A stretch of DNA of 64,000 bases from an uncultured Peptoniphilus sp. (GCA_902465645.1 CABQNX010000002.1:1-64000); one strand, 5' to 3'. Numbered from the stretch's first letter, positions 50,613 through 60,300 are shown. Numbers and translations are program-made. Notes: generated from the sequence alone by a model not told the origin.

Positions 50613-52139
50613 TTAATTTTCTAATAATCTTACATCTTTAAGTTCTTGCGCATATCCTGGAAGTAGCTTAAGTCCTTCTACACTACTGTTAGCTGCCACA
50701 AGTGTTTCACCATAGCAAATGTATAACCATGGATATTCTTGATTTATAAGCTCTTGAGCCTTCTTATAGATTTCTGCTCTTTTTGCTTCATCAACTGTTG
50801 AAAGACCTTCCTTCATTAAATTATCAAGTTCTTCATTGCCAAAGTACATGTAGTTTGGTCCTTGGCCCTTGTTTGATGAATGGAATGGTTGGAAAAGTTC
50901 ATAGTGAGCATCTACAATTGATGGATTCCAGCTCATAATAAACATATTGTGTTCTTGTCTCTTAAGTGCGTCAACGAAAGCACCCCATTCAAGTCTTTCC
51001 ACATTAAGTCCAATTCCATATTCCTTTAATTGGGCTTGCATCATAGTTGCAACATTAACTCTTTGAGTGTTGTCAGATGTGTAGATTGAAAGATTTGTTC
51101 CTTCTCCCATACCTGCTGCTGCAAAAAGTTCCTTTGCCTTATCCTTGTTAACCTTATTTGTTTCAAGGGAATCTGCGATAGAATATTTAAAGTTAGGGTT
51201 AATTGGACTTGTTGCAAGATTTCCACTGTTCATATAAACAGTTTCAAAAATTGTATTCATATCAATGGCATTTACCATAGCTTCTCTGGCTTCCTTCTTG
51301 TCAAAAGGTGCCTTTTCCATGTTAAATCCAATAAAGTGAACTGAGTTATCTAACTTTCTGTAAAGTTTTAATTCGTCATTTTCTTCGATATTAGGAATTT
51401 CACTTGGATCAACCTTATAAGCTAAATCTACTCCACCAGATTCAAGCTCAATAATTCTTTGAGATGCTTCTGGAATAACCTTCATTTCGATTCCAGCAAT
51501 TTGTGGCTTGTCTCCCCAATAGTTTTCATTTACTGAGAAAGTAGCGTGGTCATTTTGAATCCATTCGTCTAATACAAAAGGTCCTGTTCCCATTGGTTCA
51601 GTAGCAAGATCTGCTCCACCTTCAGCATAAGCCTTTGAAAGGATTGAAACTGCTGGGTGAGAAAGTGAGTTTAAGAAAGCAGCATCTGGTTCAGTTAATT
51701 TAAAGGAGAAAGTCAAGTCGTCTTCTTTTTGATAAGAATTCTTGTCGATTTTTCCATAAAATGGTTTGAACTTGTCAGTTTCTGCGGCCCTATTTAGTGT
51801 AAATATTACGTCATCTACTGTTAGAGGATCTCCGTTGGAGAACTTAACTCCCTCTCTTAACTTTATCTTAAAAGTTTGTGGGTCTGGGTTTTCAATAGAT
51901 TCTGCAAGAGAGTTTTCAATCTTCCCATCTTCATTTACTTTTACCAAAGTATCATAAACTTGGAGTAAGATATTTACAGCATAGTCATCATCTATTGAAG
52001 AAGTTTCAAGAGACGTTGTATCTTCTGAAACTGCAACTTTTAATATCTTTCCTTCTCCATCACCCTTGTCCTTGGAGGAGCAAGCTGTCATAAATAAGGA
52101 AAGCACTAAAAGCATTCCAATAATTAATTTTTTCTTCAT
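50613..52139 (-). CDS. oppA: Oligopeptide-binding lipoprotein OppA/DppA
   Basis: 508 residues, solute-binding family 5. The signal peptide MKKKLIIGMLLVLSLF ends in the lipobox MTAC, followed by a charged linker. Family features: SLAESIENPDPQTFKIKLREGVKFSNGDPLT-type core with VKFSNGDPLTVDDVIFTLNRA-like order, then LSIYTSDNTQRVNVATMMQAQLKEYGI. It delivers peptides to OppBCDF. ATG 52139 is preferred to 52145, which is only 2 nt from AAAGGA. The gene starts 15 bp after murA ends, without terminator. Confidence 0.93.
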   Translation of the reverse strand: MKKKLIIGMLLVLSLFMTACSSKDKGDGEGKILKVAVSEDTTSLETSSIDDDYAVNILLQVYDTLVKVNEDGKIENSLAESIENPDPQTFKIKLREGVKFSNGDPLTVDDVIFTLNRAAETDKFKPFYGKIDKNSYQKEDDLTFSFKLTEPDAAFLNSLSHPAVSILSKAYAEGGADLATEPMGTGPFVLDEWIQNDHATFSVNENYWGDKPQIAGIEMKVIPEASQRIIELESGGVDLAYKVDPSEIPNIEENDELKLYRKLDNSVHFIGFNMEKAPFDKKEAREAMVNAIDMNTIFETVYMNSGNLATSPINPNFKYSIADSLETNKVNKDKAKELFAAAGMGEGTNLSIYTSDNTQRVNVATMMQAQLKEYGIGLNVERLEWGAFVDALKRQEHNMFIMSWNPSIVDAHYELFQPFHSSNKGQGPNYMYFGNEELDNLMKEGLSTVDEAKRAEIYKKAQELINQEYPWLYICYGETLVAANSSVEGLKLLPGYAQELKDVRLLEN

Positions 52140-52154
52140 TATCATCGTCCTTTC

Positions 52155-53402
52155 TTAGATTCTTTTGATATCGGCTCCAAGATTCCTAAATTTCTCTTCA
52201 ATTTTTTCATATCCCCTATCGATGTGATGTATTTCAGAGATTTCAGTTTCTCCTTCGGAAACTAAGCCTGCAAGTATAAGGGCAGCTCCTGCTCTTAAAT
52301 CAGTTGCAGCAACTTTGGATCCGTATAGTTTGTTCTTACCCAAAAGTATAGCTTCTCTATCTACTACTTTGATTTTTGCACCCATCTTTTTAAGTTCTTC
52401 TGCATGCATAAATCTATTTTCAAAAACTGTCTCTATAATAGAAGACTGTCCTTCAGCTTGAGTTAATAGAGCCATGAACTGTGCTTGTAGGTCTGTTGGA
52501 AATCCTGGATGAGGTAGGGTTTTGATTTCAATTGGATTAATTTCATCTGTGCCTATTACCCTAACAGTCTCTCCATTTTCTATTACTTGGGCTCCGGTTT
52601 CTTCAAGTTTAGCTATAACTGGTTTTAAGTGGGAAGTAATAATATTTTCAATTGTGATGTCTCCACCAGTAATTGCTGCAGCTACCATAAAGGTTCCTGC
52701 TTCAATCCTGTCTGGAATAATTTGGTGAGTACAGCCAGTCAACTTTTCTACACCCTTGATCTTTATTGTAGAAGTTCCCGCACCTGTCACCTTGGCTCCC
52801 ATCTTGTTTAGGAAGTTTGCAAGGTCAACAATCTCTGGTTCCATGGCACAGTTTTCCAATATAGTTTCGCCTTCAGCAAGGACTGCTGCAGTCATAATAT
52901 TTTCTGTTGCCCCAACTGATGGGAAGTCAAGATAGATTCTTGTGCCAACAAGCTTGTCGCACTCAGCCATAATTTCTCCGTGAGTCATCTCTATATTTGC
53001 ACCTAGTGCCCTAAAGCCCTTTAAGTGCAAGTCAATTGGTCTTGAACCAATGTTACATCCACCCGGTAGAGAGTTGTGGGCCTTATTTAACTTTGCAAGA
53101 AGAGGTCCCATAACCAAGAAGGATGCCCTCATCTTGCTCATAAGTTCGTAGTCAGTTTCATAAGAGTTAAGACCGCTTGGATCAATCTCAAGCCTGTTGC
53201 CATCTTTTTCAATCTTAAGTCCAAGCTTTCTTAGGACTTCCGTAATAATTTCAACGTCCTTTAACTCTGGCACATCTTCCAAAACAATTTTTTCTGTACC
53301 AAGAATAGTCGCTGCCAAAATTGGAAGTGCAGCATTCTTCGCACCAGAAATTCTAACCTTGCCCTTTAGTGGGCCCTTTGATTTTACTAATATTTTATCC
53401 AA
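52155..53402 (-). CDS. murA: UDP-N-acetylglucosamine 1-carboxyvinyltransferase MurA
   Basis: 415 residues. K22 and N23 (SGAKNAALPILAA) and the catalytic cysteine C116 (LPGGCNIGSRPIDLH) are present, so the enzyme should be sensitive to fosfomycin. It transfers enolpyruvate to UDP-GlcNAc, the first committed step of peptidoglycan synthesis. Start TTG 53402 with AGGAGG 8 nt upstream. It is the first gene of a probable murA-oppABCDF transcript. Confidence 0.95.
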   Translation of the reverse strand: MDKILVKSKGPLKGKVRISGAKNAALPILAATILGTEKIVLEDVPELKDVEIITEVLRKLGLKIEKDGNRLEIDPSGLNSYETDYELMSKMRASFLVMGPLLAKLNKAHNSLPGGCNIGSRPIDLHLKGFRALGANIEMTHGEIMAECDKLVGTRIYLDFPSVGATENIMTAAVLAEGETILENCAMEPEIVDLANFLNKMGAKVTGAGTSTIKIKGVEKLTGCTHQIIPDRIEAGTFMVAAAITGGDITIENIITSHLKPVIAKLEETGAQVIENGETVRVIGTDEINPIEIKTLPHPGFPTDLQAQFMALLTQAEGQSSIIETVFENRFMHAEELKKMGAKIKVVDREAILLGKNKLYGSKVAATDLRAGAALILAGLVSEGETEISEIHHIDRGYEKIEEKFRNLGADIKRI

Positions 53403-53440
53403 AAGGATTCCTCCTATATTCTTTTATTCATATCAAGTTA

Positions 53441-53469
53441 ATTATATCATAGAGAATCTTTTTATTTAA
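53441..53469 (-). promoter_or_regulatory. Promoter of murA (and probably opp)
   Basis: On the minus strand TTAAAT (53464-53469), 17 bp, then TATAAT (53441-53446) with TGA extension. Confidence 0.7.
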
Positions 53470-53544
53470 GGAATTAAAATAATACCCATTAATAAAATAT
53501 TTATTTATGATAAAATGAAATATCAGAACAAAAGGGAGGTTTTT

Positions 53545-54699
53545 ATGAAGAAATTTATCCGTGAAAAATATAGGGATGTTGAAGAATCTATTTACGCTGT
53601 TGACTACTCAGAGATCTATGATGACTTTATCAACTTTGGCGTTGGGGACCCAGACCTTGCTACTGATGAGGCCATAATAAAAGAAGCCTACGACTCACAA
53701 ATGGCAGGTCACACCCACTACGCAGATCCACAAGGTTACATAGGCCTAAGAAAAGCTATAGCAGACTTTTATAAGGAAGACTTTGGAGTGGCTTGCGACC
53801 CTGATGAAGTTATGATTACAATGTCAGGAACTGAAGGCATGTTTTTAATCCTCCAAGCACTTCTTGAAGAAGGCGACGAAGTAATAGTTCCTTCACCTTA
53901 CTTTAGCGTCTACCCAGACCAAATTGACATGGCAGGCGGCAAAACTGTCTTCTATGACACAAAGTTCGAAAATGATTTTGACATTATCCCATCTGAACTT
54001 GAAAAATTAATAAATGAAAAGACAAAGGCCATTATAATAAACACTCCCAACAATCCAACTGGGGCAGTTTACAGTGATGAGACTCTAAAAGAAATTTACG
54101 ACCTTGCTGTTAAGCACGACATCCTAGTGATTTGTGACGATATCTACACAATCTATTCCTACGAGTCAGACTTCACTCCAATGATCAAGTGGGATAAAAA
54201 CTTTGACAGGGTGATTTCAATCTCTTCAATGTCCAAGGACTATGTAATGACTGGCTGGAGACTTGGAGCCATTGTTGCCCACAAGGACCTTATTAAGTCC
54301 ATGACTTCAATTCACGCAAACACAGTTTACGCAGTCCCAACAATTTGCCAATACGCAGGAGTTGTTGGCATCGAAAACAGGAAAAGAATTTGTCCACCCC
54401 TTGCAGAAGAATACAAGGAGAGGATGTATCTTGCTTATGACAGACTAAAAAAATTAAATCACGTTGAAGTTATGAGACCAAAGGGAACTTTTTATATCTT
54501 CCCAAAAATTTCTGTCCCAGGCATGACAACTGACGAAGTTGTAAAAGAAATTTTGGAAAAGGCTCACGTCAACCTTATAGATGGCAAGGCCTTTGGTTCT
54601 GCTGGTGATGGCTTTATTAGGATTGCCGTTACAGTAAACAAGAACAGAATCAACGAGGCCTTTGATAGGATAGAAAAATTAGAAATTTTTCAAAAGTGA
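53545..54699 (+). CDS. Class I/II PLP-dependent aminotransferase
   Basis: 384 residues, fold type I. The PLP lysine is K231 in SSMSKDYVMTGWRLG; NTPNNPTGAVYS, CDDIYTIYSY and the carboxylate-binding Arg near the C-terminus (GFIRIAVT) are typical of the aspartate/aromatic aminotransferase class. The amino-acid specificity cannot be read from the sequence. ATG 53545 follows GGGAGG; the extended -10 TGATAAAAT lies at 53508-53516. Monocistronic, ended by the hairpin at 54760. Confidence 0.9.
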   Translation: MKKFIREKYRDVEESIYAVDYSEIYDDFINFGVGDPDLATDEAIIKEAYDSQMAGHTHYADPQGYIGLRKAIADFYKEDFGVACDPDEVMITMSGTEGMFLILQALLEEGDEVIVPSPYFSVYPDQIDMAGGKTVFYDTKFENDFDIIPSELEKLINEKTKAIIINTPNNPTGAVYSDETLKEIYDLAVKHDILVICDDIYTIYSYESDFTPMIKWDKNFDRVISISSMSKDYVMTGWRLGAIVAHKDLIKSMTSIHANTVYAVPTICQYAGVVGIENRKRICPPLAEEYKERMYLAYDRLKKLNHVEVMRPKGTFYIFPKISVPGMTTDEVVKEILEKAHVNLIDGKAFGSAGDGFIRIAVTVNKNRINEAFDRIEKLEIFQK

Positions 54700-54759
54700 T
54701 TTTCTATTAAAAACAAAATTAAAAATGTTTAAGAATAAATAAAAATTAAAAATTCACGC

Positions 54760-54793
54760 AAAAAAGACTGAGCCGTAAAAAACTCAGTCTTTC
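54760..54793. terminator. Bidirectional terminator, aminotransferase and glycosylase genes
   Basis: AAAGACTGAG and CTCAGTCTTT pair around a 10-nt loop; A-run on the left, T-rich on the right. Confidence 0.85.
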
Positions 54794-54816
54794 TTCATTT
54801 CTTATAAATTTATAAA

Positions 54817-55692
54817 TTACTTGCCCAACTTGTTTTCTCTTCCATAATAAAAAAGATATTGGTTGGCAAAGCCGGCATTCTTGCCAAATACTTCCCTTCC
54901 ACGCATGGCAATCTTGGACTTTGGAGTCACTTCTTTTAAATAAAGTTCCTCCATAACCCTCTTTATCCACACGTCGACTGGGAAGGAGTCTTTCCTGTCA
55001 AAGGCAAAGAGGAGGATGCAGTCGGCAACCTTTGGCCCAACTCCTGGAAGGATTTGGAGTTCCTTTCTTGCATCTTCAAGATCCATGTCTTGAATTTTAT
55101 TGATGTCAACTTGACCTGATGCAATTAATTTTGATGCTTCAACTATCCTCTTGTCACGAAAGCCCACCCTTGCAAACTCACGAAGGTCTTCTGGCTTGGC
55201 AAGGGCAAGCTGGTCTGGACTTGGGAAGGAATAATATTTTCTATTTTCATCTTCCCCAAGATAGTCCCCATACATTTCCGAAATTTTTTCAATTGCCTTT
55301 TGTATCCTAGGTATTTGATTGTTGGCAGAAATTATAAAAGAGATTATTGTCTCAAACTTATCTTGGTTTAAGATCCTTATTCCCTTACCATATTCCGTTG
55401 CTCTTTTCATTACCTCGTCTTTGGAAAGTTCTTCCATAACTTCTTTGTAATCACGAGAAAGGTCAAAATAGTTATAAAAAATTTCCTCAAAGGACTTTTC
55501 ATCTACTCCCTTTAAAATTATTTCATCTCCAACTTTTTTTGCATTGGCAACTATGCCGTGGGTTACAAAGGTAAAGGACCCGTCCTCTTCTTCGTACCAC
55601 CTAAAGGCCTGGCCGCAGGTGAAAATATCTCTTGGGTCAAATTCTTCTAGGTCAGTGATCTTGCAAAAGCCTTCATCAAAATTTATCTTCAT
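54817..55692 (-). CDS. ogg: 8-oxoguanine DNA glycosylase/AP lyase, OGG1 type
   Basis: 291 residues with the OGG N-terminal domain (DIFTCGQAFRWYEEEDGSF) and the HhH-GPD module: ILPGVGPKVADC carries the catalytic Lys and PVDVWIKRVM the catalytic Asp. It removes oxidised guanine from DNA and nicks the strand. The C-terminus lacks the MutY/Nth iron-sulfur cysteines, as expected for OGG. ATG 55692 follows GGAG by about 10 nt. It is just downstream of rex on the same strand, after the rex terminator. Confidence 0.9.
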   Translation of the reverse strand: MKINFDEGFCKITDLEEFDPRDIFTCGQAFRWYEEEDGSFTFVTHGIVANAKKVGDEIILKGVDEKSFEEIFYNYFDLSRDYKEVMEELSKDEVMKRATEYGKGIRILNQDKFETIISFIISANNQIPRIQKAIEKISEMYGDYLGEDENRKYYSFPSPDQLALAKPEDLREFARVGFRDKRIVEASKLIASGQVDINKIQDMDLEDARKELQILPGVGPKVADCILLFAFDRKDSFPVDVWIKRVMEELYLKEVTPKSKIAMRGREVFGKNAGFANQYLFYYGRENKLGK

Positions 55693-55711
55693 CAATAAAA
55701 AACTCCTATAA

Positions 55712-55739
55712 ATAAAAAACCTATTATTAAATAATAGGT
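55712..55739 (-). terminator. Terminator of rex
   Basis: ACCTATTATT and AATAATAGGT pair; the minus strand continues with TTTTTTATT. It touches the rex stop codon. Confidence 0.82.
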
Positions 55740-56368
55740 CAGCTAATTTCTTTCATAAAATAAGATAGGGTTAGAAGGGAATCGTTAAGTCTTATGTTTT
55801 CAACTACAATGCCTTCCGGTCCCTTTAGGTCGTAGGGTGCGAAGTTCCAAATCCCCTTTACACCCGCATCAATTACCCTATCTGCCACCTCTTCACAGAC
55901 TTCTCTTGGCACAGTAATAATTGCAACGTCTACACCTTCATCTCTTATGTAATTTTCTAAGTCCTTCATATTACGAACCTTAATCCCACTAATATCTTCT
56001 ATGTCCTCTTTAATGTCAAAAAGTGAAATGACATTAAAACCAGAATCCCTAAATCCATTGTATCTTGCAATGGCTTGTCCAAGTCTACCAGCACCAATCA
56101 CTATACTCTTGTAAGACTTGTCTATTCCAAGAATTTTATCAACCTGGTCTTTAAGAGCCTTGGTATTGTAACCATATCCCTGTTGGCCAAATCCCCCAAA
56201 ATTATTTAAGTCCTGTCTAATTTGCGAAGCAGAAAAACCAGTGAGTCCACTAAGTTCCTTAGAAGAAACTCTCTCCACTCCATCTTCTATGAGTTCTTTT
56301 AAGTATCTGTGATAGACTGGCATTCTCCTTATTACTGTTTCGGAAATACTCCTTGCATCCTTCGGCAA
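55739..56368 (-). CDS. rex: Redox-sensing transcriptional repressor Rex
   Basis: 209 residues. An N-terminal winged HTH (RVSSKELSGLTGFSASQIRQDLNNFGGFGQQGYGYN) is followed by a Rossmann fold with IVIGAGRLGQAIA and the NAD-binding region; ISLFDIKED follows. Rex binds operators when the NADH/NAD ratio is low and releases them when NADH builds up, controlling fermentation genes in anaerobes. ATG 56368 follows GGAGGTGT. Confidence 0.95.
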   Translation of the reverse strand: MPKDARSISETVIRRMPVYHRYLKELIEDGVERVSSKELSGLTGFSASQIRQDLNNFGGFGQQGYGYNTKALKDQVDKILGIDKSYKSIVIGAGRLGQAIARYNGFRDSGFNVISLFDIKEDIEDISGIKVRNMKDLENYIRDEGVDVAIITVPREVCEEVADRVIDAGVKGIWNFAPYDLKGPEGIVVENIRLNDSLLTLSYFMKEIS

Positions 56369-56389
56369 ATTAACACCTCCTAATTGTTT

Positions 56390-56719
56390 ATATTATAACA
56401 ATCTTTTCATCTTTTGTAAATTAAAGGAAAGTCATCTTTTTTATTTTGTTGCTCATTTTATTGTGAGCTTTAAAAATTTTATAAGGTCACATTTTTTTAT
56501 TAACTTGTAAATTTTTGTGAACTTATAAAGTTTTATTAACTTGCTGTTTTTTGTAAAGTTGTAATTTTTTATAAACTTATAGTTTTTTCATTAACTTATG
56601 AATTTTTATGAGGTCGCAGTTTTTTATCAAAAAATATTTAATTCTCACTTGATAAAAATTTTATAAGTTAAAAAAATTTAAGACTTAGATTTTCTTACTT
56701 AGCAACTTAAAAATTTCCA
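56390..56719. repeat. AT-rich gap with degenerate tandem units of about 18 bp
   Basis: From about 56462 to 56640, units such as ACTTATAAAGTTTTATTA, ACTTGCTGTTTTTTGTAA and ACTTATAGTTTTTTCATTA follow each other. The unit resembles that at 31404-31603 (ACTTCATAATTATTTACA). No gene is present; the rex promoter should lie at its left end. Confidence 0.65.
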
Positions 56720-56741
56720 CAAAAAAAATCGCCCTAAGGCG
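56720..56741 (-). terminator. Terminator of the sortase gene
   Basis: TCGCC-TTAG-GGCGA on the minus strand followed by seven U. Confidence 0.85.
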
Positions 56742-56754
56742 ACTTTCTATATTC

Positions 56755-57498
56755 TTATTCATCAACTAAAACTCCTTGGACCACAAGCCTTGTGTCTCCT
56801 GGCGAACATGTTTGTAGGGTCAAGATGTCCTCCAGCTTGCTTGGGAGATCTCCACTAAAGATATTCTTTTCTCTTATATATCTAAGAAGGTCTTCTCCCT
56901 CCTCATCACTATAGGACGGACTCCTAAACTTGTCATAGGGACTTGCATTGTAAACTGCAAAGGCCTTGTATTTTTTGTAGCCATCAAGAGAATAAATTTC
57001 TATGAACCTATCTTCTGCAAAAAATCCTTCTTCTTCGTACTTGTGAAGGTCCTTAAAATTTCCTGCCCTAACATTGTTGTGACCGTAGACAATTGTGTTT
57101 TGGTCAGAAAAGTTTTCATCGTTCCTGTAGTCCATAAAGATGGCCCCAAAGACATTGTACTCATCCTTATAGTTGTGGTTTAGGTAGTAGTCATTGTCAC
57201 TTCCCTTGACTATTGGATAGTCAATCTCAGTTCCACCAACCCTTATCCAACCGACAACAGATGGGTATTCTTTTCTCAGGTCCTCAATTCTCCTTATTGC
57301 TTCATCATTTTTATTTTCTTTCTCATTAATTTTGGAATCAGGAGTCTTTAGCCCTTCTCTTTCGAATTTTTCTTGGACTTCTCTTGTGGCAGACTTAAAT
57401 TCCTTGTCTTCCTTGTTGTAGTTGTAAATCCTATAAAGACTTACTAGCAAGATTACCACAAGGATGACTTCTATTATAGTTAAAATTTTATTTTTCAT
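56755..57498 (-). CDS. srtB: Class B sortase
   Basis: 247 residues: an N-terminal membrane anchor (ILTIIEVILVVILLVSLYRIY), then the sortase fold with VVGWIRVGGTEIDYPIVKGSDNDYYLNH-type start, catalytic His in TIVYGHNN, Cys C231 in TLQTCSPGD and Arg R237. The TLQTC motif and the long N-terminal region put it in class B. It anchors secreted proteins to the wall or assembles pili. No sortase substrate gene is next to it, so its target must be elsewhere. Monocistronic. Confidence 0.92.
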   Translation of the reverse strand: MKNKILTIIEVILVVILLVSLYRIYNYNKEDKEFKSATREVQEKFEREGLKTPDSKINEKENKNDEAIRRIEDLRKEYPSVVGWIRVGGTEIDYPIVKGSDNDYYLNHNYKDEYNVFGAIFMDYRNDENFSDQNTIVYGHNNVRAGNFKDLHKYEEEGFFAEDRFIEIYSLDGYKKYKAFAVYNASPYDKFRSPSYSDEEGEDLLRYIREKNIFSGDLPSKLEDILTLQTCSPGDTRLVVQGVLVDE

Positions 57499-57675
57499 AT
57501 TTTTCCTTTCTTATGGTATCTTATATTCTAATTTTTATTAGTTCAAGTTGTTTTTTAATTTTTAATAAGAATTGTATTCTTTATAAATTTGACAAGAGAC
57601 TTATTTTTAACTTATTATTATAGTATAGTTTAACACAGTAAATTGATGTAGATACTTTTGATAGAGGTGTTTTTC

Positions 57676-59139
57676 TTGAAAAAAGATAAATATAGTGAAA
57701 TGAAAAAGAAAATTCCAAATATAAAAAATATAATGAGAATTAGACAAAGTAGAAAAAAAGGTGACATGGGTTATCTAGATTTTTTCATGCTTGGTTTTGG
57801 ATCTATGGTTGGAGTTGGCTGGGCAGTTTCTTCTAATCGCTGGATAGCTCTAGCTGGTGGCCCTATACCTGCTTTTTTTGGTTTTATTATTGCCACTTTA
57901 CTTTTAATCCCAATTGGCTTATGTCACGCTGAACTTCTTGCAACTCTTCCTCAAGGAGGCGGCGTCTTAGTTTATACAAGTAAGGCATTTGGAAGAAACT
58001 TATCTTTTATTTCATCTTGGTTTCTTGCTCTTTCTTATCTAACGATACTGCCTTGGGAGGCTATTTATATAAACACAATTCTTAAAAAAATAGTGCCTTT
58101 TTTATCTAGTTCAAAGGTCCTTTATTATTTGGCTGGTTATCCCATACAAGCTTCTTCAATTTTTATGGGAGTAATACTCGCTCTTCTCTTATTTTTTATA
58201 AATTTTAAGGGGGCAAATTTTGCTTCAAAGCTTCAATCTATACTTTCTATTTTAATAATTGTAATAGGTTTTATAGTCATCTATTTTTCCTTTAAAGCTG
58301 GAAGTATTTATAATTTCTATCCACTCTATAAAAACGTCGGCGAAGGAAATCACTCTTCACTTTTTGGTGGAATAATAGCAGTTATTGTAATTGTGCCCTT
58401 TTTTATGTCAGGTTTTGACACTATTGCCCAATCTGTGGAAGAAACTTCTCCCGATAAAAAATTTAAAAATGTCGCCATTGCCATGGTTCTGTCTATAGTA
58501 GCAGCAGGTGCTTTTTATTCACTTGTGATTCTTTCGACAGGAAGTGTGTCCAATTGGCAAGCATATTCTCTTGCAAGTCCACCCGCCATGGGATATTTGC
58601 TACAAGACGCCTACAGAGGAAGGCTTGGTTTTATTCTTGATAAATTAATTGTAATAGGAACTGTCTCTGGACTTTTCTCAACTTGGAATGGAATGTTTAT
58701 GGCATCGGCAAGACTACTTCAATCTATGGCAAAAAATAATCTTATTCCAAAGGTTTTTGCAAGGGAGCATGCTGAATATGGAACTCCTGTAACGGCTCTT
58801 GTTTTCTGTTTTTTCTTTGCTGCTGTCGGTCCTTTTGTGGGCATGAATTTAATTGACCCCTTGACTAGTCTTGGTTCAGTTTCTTTTGTAATCGGATGGT
58901 TCTTAACTTGTCTATCCTTAGCTGCTCTTATTAATAAGGATAAGGATTATTATACTTCCTTTAAGGCCCCAGGTGGAAAACTAACTATTTATCCAGCAAT
59001 AATAATTTCTGCTGTAATTGTAATCTCCACTTTCATCCCAAAAACTCCTTCTTTTATGGGCTACACTGCCCTAATTATTTTCTTCTTTTGGTTACTTTTG
59101 GGATTAGCTTTTTTAAAATTTTATAAGCAAAAAAATTAA
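57676..59139 (+). CDS. APC-superfamily amino-acid permease
   Basis: About 487 residues with 12 helices. The first helix has the APC motif MLGFGSMVGVGWAVSSNRWIALAGGP-type GSMVGVGW, and PFFMSGFDTIAQSVEE and WNGMFMASARLLQSMAKNNLIP follow, as in amino-acid/polyamine antiporters and permeases. Substrate unknown. The start is probably TTG 57676, 6 nt after AGAGGTG; ATG 57700 has no ribosome site. Together with the opp system and the catabolic genes it fits an amino-acid fermenter. Confidence 0.87.
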   Translation: MKKDKYSEMKKKIPNIKNIMRIRQSRKKGDMGYLDFFMLGFGSMVGVGWAVSSNRWIALAGGPIPAFFGFIIATLLLIPIGLCHAELLATLPQGGGVLVYTSKAFGRNLSFISSWFLALSYLTILPWEAIYINTILKKIVPFLSSSKVLYYLAGYPIQASSIFMGVILALLLFFINFKGANFASKLQSILSILIIVIGFIVIYFSFKAGSIYNFYPLYKNVGEGNHSSLFGGIIAVIVIVPFFMSGFDTIAQSVEETSPDKKFKNVAIAMVLSIVAAGAFYSLVILSTGSVSNWQAYSLASPPAMGYLLQDAYRGRLGFILDKLIVIGTVSGLFSTWNGMFMASARLLQSMAKNNLIPKVFAREHAEYGTPVTALVFCFFFAAVGPFVGMNLIDPLTSLGSVSFVIGWFLTCLSLAALINKDKDYYTSFKAPGGKLTIYPAIIISAVIVISTFIPKTPSFMGYTALIIFFFWLLLGLAFLKFYKQKN

Positions 59140-59142
59140 TAT

Positions 59143-59170
59143 AAAAAAGAGAGATATAATTTATCTCTCA
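59143..59170 (-). terminator. Terminator after the 58-aa gene
   Basis: GAGAGATA and TATCTCTC pair; the minus strand continues TTTTTTAT. It lies between two converging genes. Confidence 0.8.
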
Positions 59171-59173
59171 ATA

Positions 59174-59350
59174 TTATACATAAACTCCTATTGCCAAGAA
59201 TACAGAAGCTAATGCCATTAAAATTCTTCCTAATAGAGGCAGTAAATTTTTAGAAGACTTGTCTTCCTTATATCTTTTATAATTTTCAGGGACTTCTCTT
59301 GCCCAAAAGATGGCAAAGATTATAAAGGCAAGACATTTTAACAAATCCAT
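59174..59350 (-). CDS. Small two-helix membrane protein, 58 aa
   Basis: MDLLKCLAFIIFAIFWA is a first helix, a charged loop (REVPENYKRYKEDKSSKN) follows, and a second helix ends at the C-terminus (LMALASVFLAIGVYV). ATG 59350 has GAGG upstream and directly follows the CtlX-type gene stop, so it is cotranscribed with it. I recognise no family. Confidence 0.65.
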   Translation of the reverse strand: MDLLKCLAFIIFAIFWAREVPENYKRYKEDKSSKNLLPLLGRILMALASVFLAIGVYV

Positions 59351-59351
59351 A

Positions 59352-60254
59352 TTAAGCCTCACTTATGTCAAAAAAGTTTTCTGCTATCATGCACCTAATG
59401 GATCCCCCACCATATTTTGATATTGTGTCAACATCAATTGGGAGGATCTCATCGTACTTTTCAATTTTTTCTATATTCTCTTTTCTAAGATGATCATAGG
59501 CTGACTTGGCCATTACAAGAATATTTTTGTCCTTTCCCTTTAATTCAAGTGAGTTCCCTGCAAAGTTTTCAAATTCTTCCTTGTTAAGAGAAATAATTTC
59601 CTTTCCAGATTCCCTTAGATTCTTAAGGACTTCTTCTTTATTTTCCACAATTAAGTCATCTGCAATAATTGCAAACTTTTCTCCCACCATCATCATGACG
59701 TTGGTGTGGTAGACATAGGTTCCCTTGTCTTTAGCCCTGAAATAAACTGGCTTTAAGTCAAAGACCTGACAGAATTTCAAAAATTCATCCTTGTCACATC
59801 TTTTAGAAAGACTTCCGTAGCAAATATTATTCCACCTGTCTATCACTACAGCACCAGTCCCTTCAAGAACCTTACCTTCGTCATTTCTAAAGTCAATAAT
59901 TTCTGCCCTGTCGTAGTCTAGAATTTTTTTAAGCTGTGGAAGAATTTTGTCATACTCTTCATTCCTGTTGTCTGTGTACATCTCAGAAATAAAAATTTTG
60001 CCAGGGAAGGTCACAAAGACATTGTTTGGGAAAATTGAATCTGGTGTCCTGTCATCAAAGTCTCTAATTACATCAACTTGAATGTTTTTTGCCCTTAAAC
60101 TTTCCACTGCCCTGTCAAATTCTCTTAAGGCCCTTTCTTGTATTTCTTCATCAGAAGTTTTCTTTGGGCTAACTTGGTAGACATTATCTTTCGCTGTTTC
60201 TTTATTAAAATTAAAGGCGTAGGGCCTAACTAAAATCACTTTATTTGTTATCAT
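59352..60254 (-). CDS. ctlX: Guanidine-group hydrolase of the CtlX/arginine deiminase superfamily
   Basis: 300 residues. Motifs of the guanidino-modifying superfamily: TPDSIFPNNVFVTF near 70, VLEGTGAVVIDRWNN, the His in YHTNVMMMVGEKFA and the nucleophile Cys in GGGSIRCMIAENFF. This pattern is that of CtlX proteins, linked to citrulline/arginine use, rather than of ArcA. The exact reaction in this organism is not proven. ATG 60254 is preceded by GGAGAAAGAA. Transcribed with a small membrane protein downstream. Confidence 0.85.
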   Translation of the reverse strand: MITNKVILVRPYAFNFNKETAKDNVYQVSPKKTSDEEIQERALREFDRAVESLRAKNIQVDVIRDFDDRTPDSIFPNNVFVTFPGKIFISEMYTDNRNEEYDKILPQLKKILDYDRAEIIDFRNDEGKVLEGTGAVVIDRWNNICYGSLSKRCDKDEFLKFCQVFDLKPVYFRAKDKGTYVYHTNVMMMVGEKFAIIADDLIVENKEEVLKNLRESGKEIISLNKEEFENFAGNSLELKGKDKNILVMAKSAYDHLRKENIEKIEKYDEILPIDVDTISKYGGGSIRCMIAENFFDISEA

Positions 60255-60300
60255 TTCTTTCTCCTTTATATCAGTAAGATTAATTATAACAAATTTTAAG

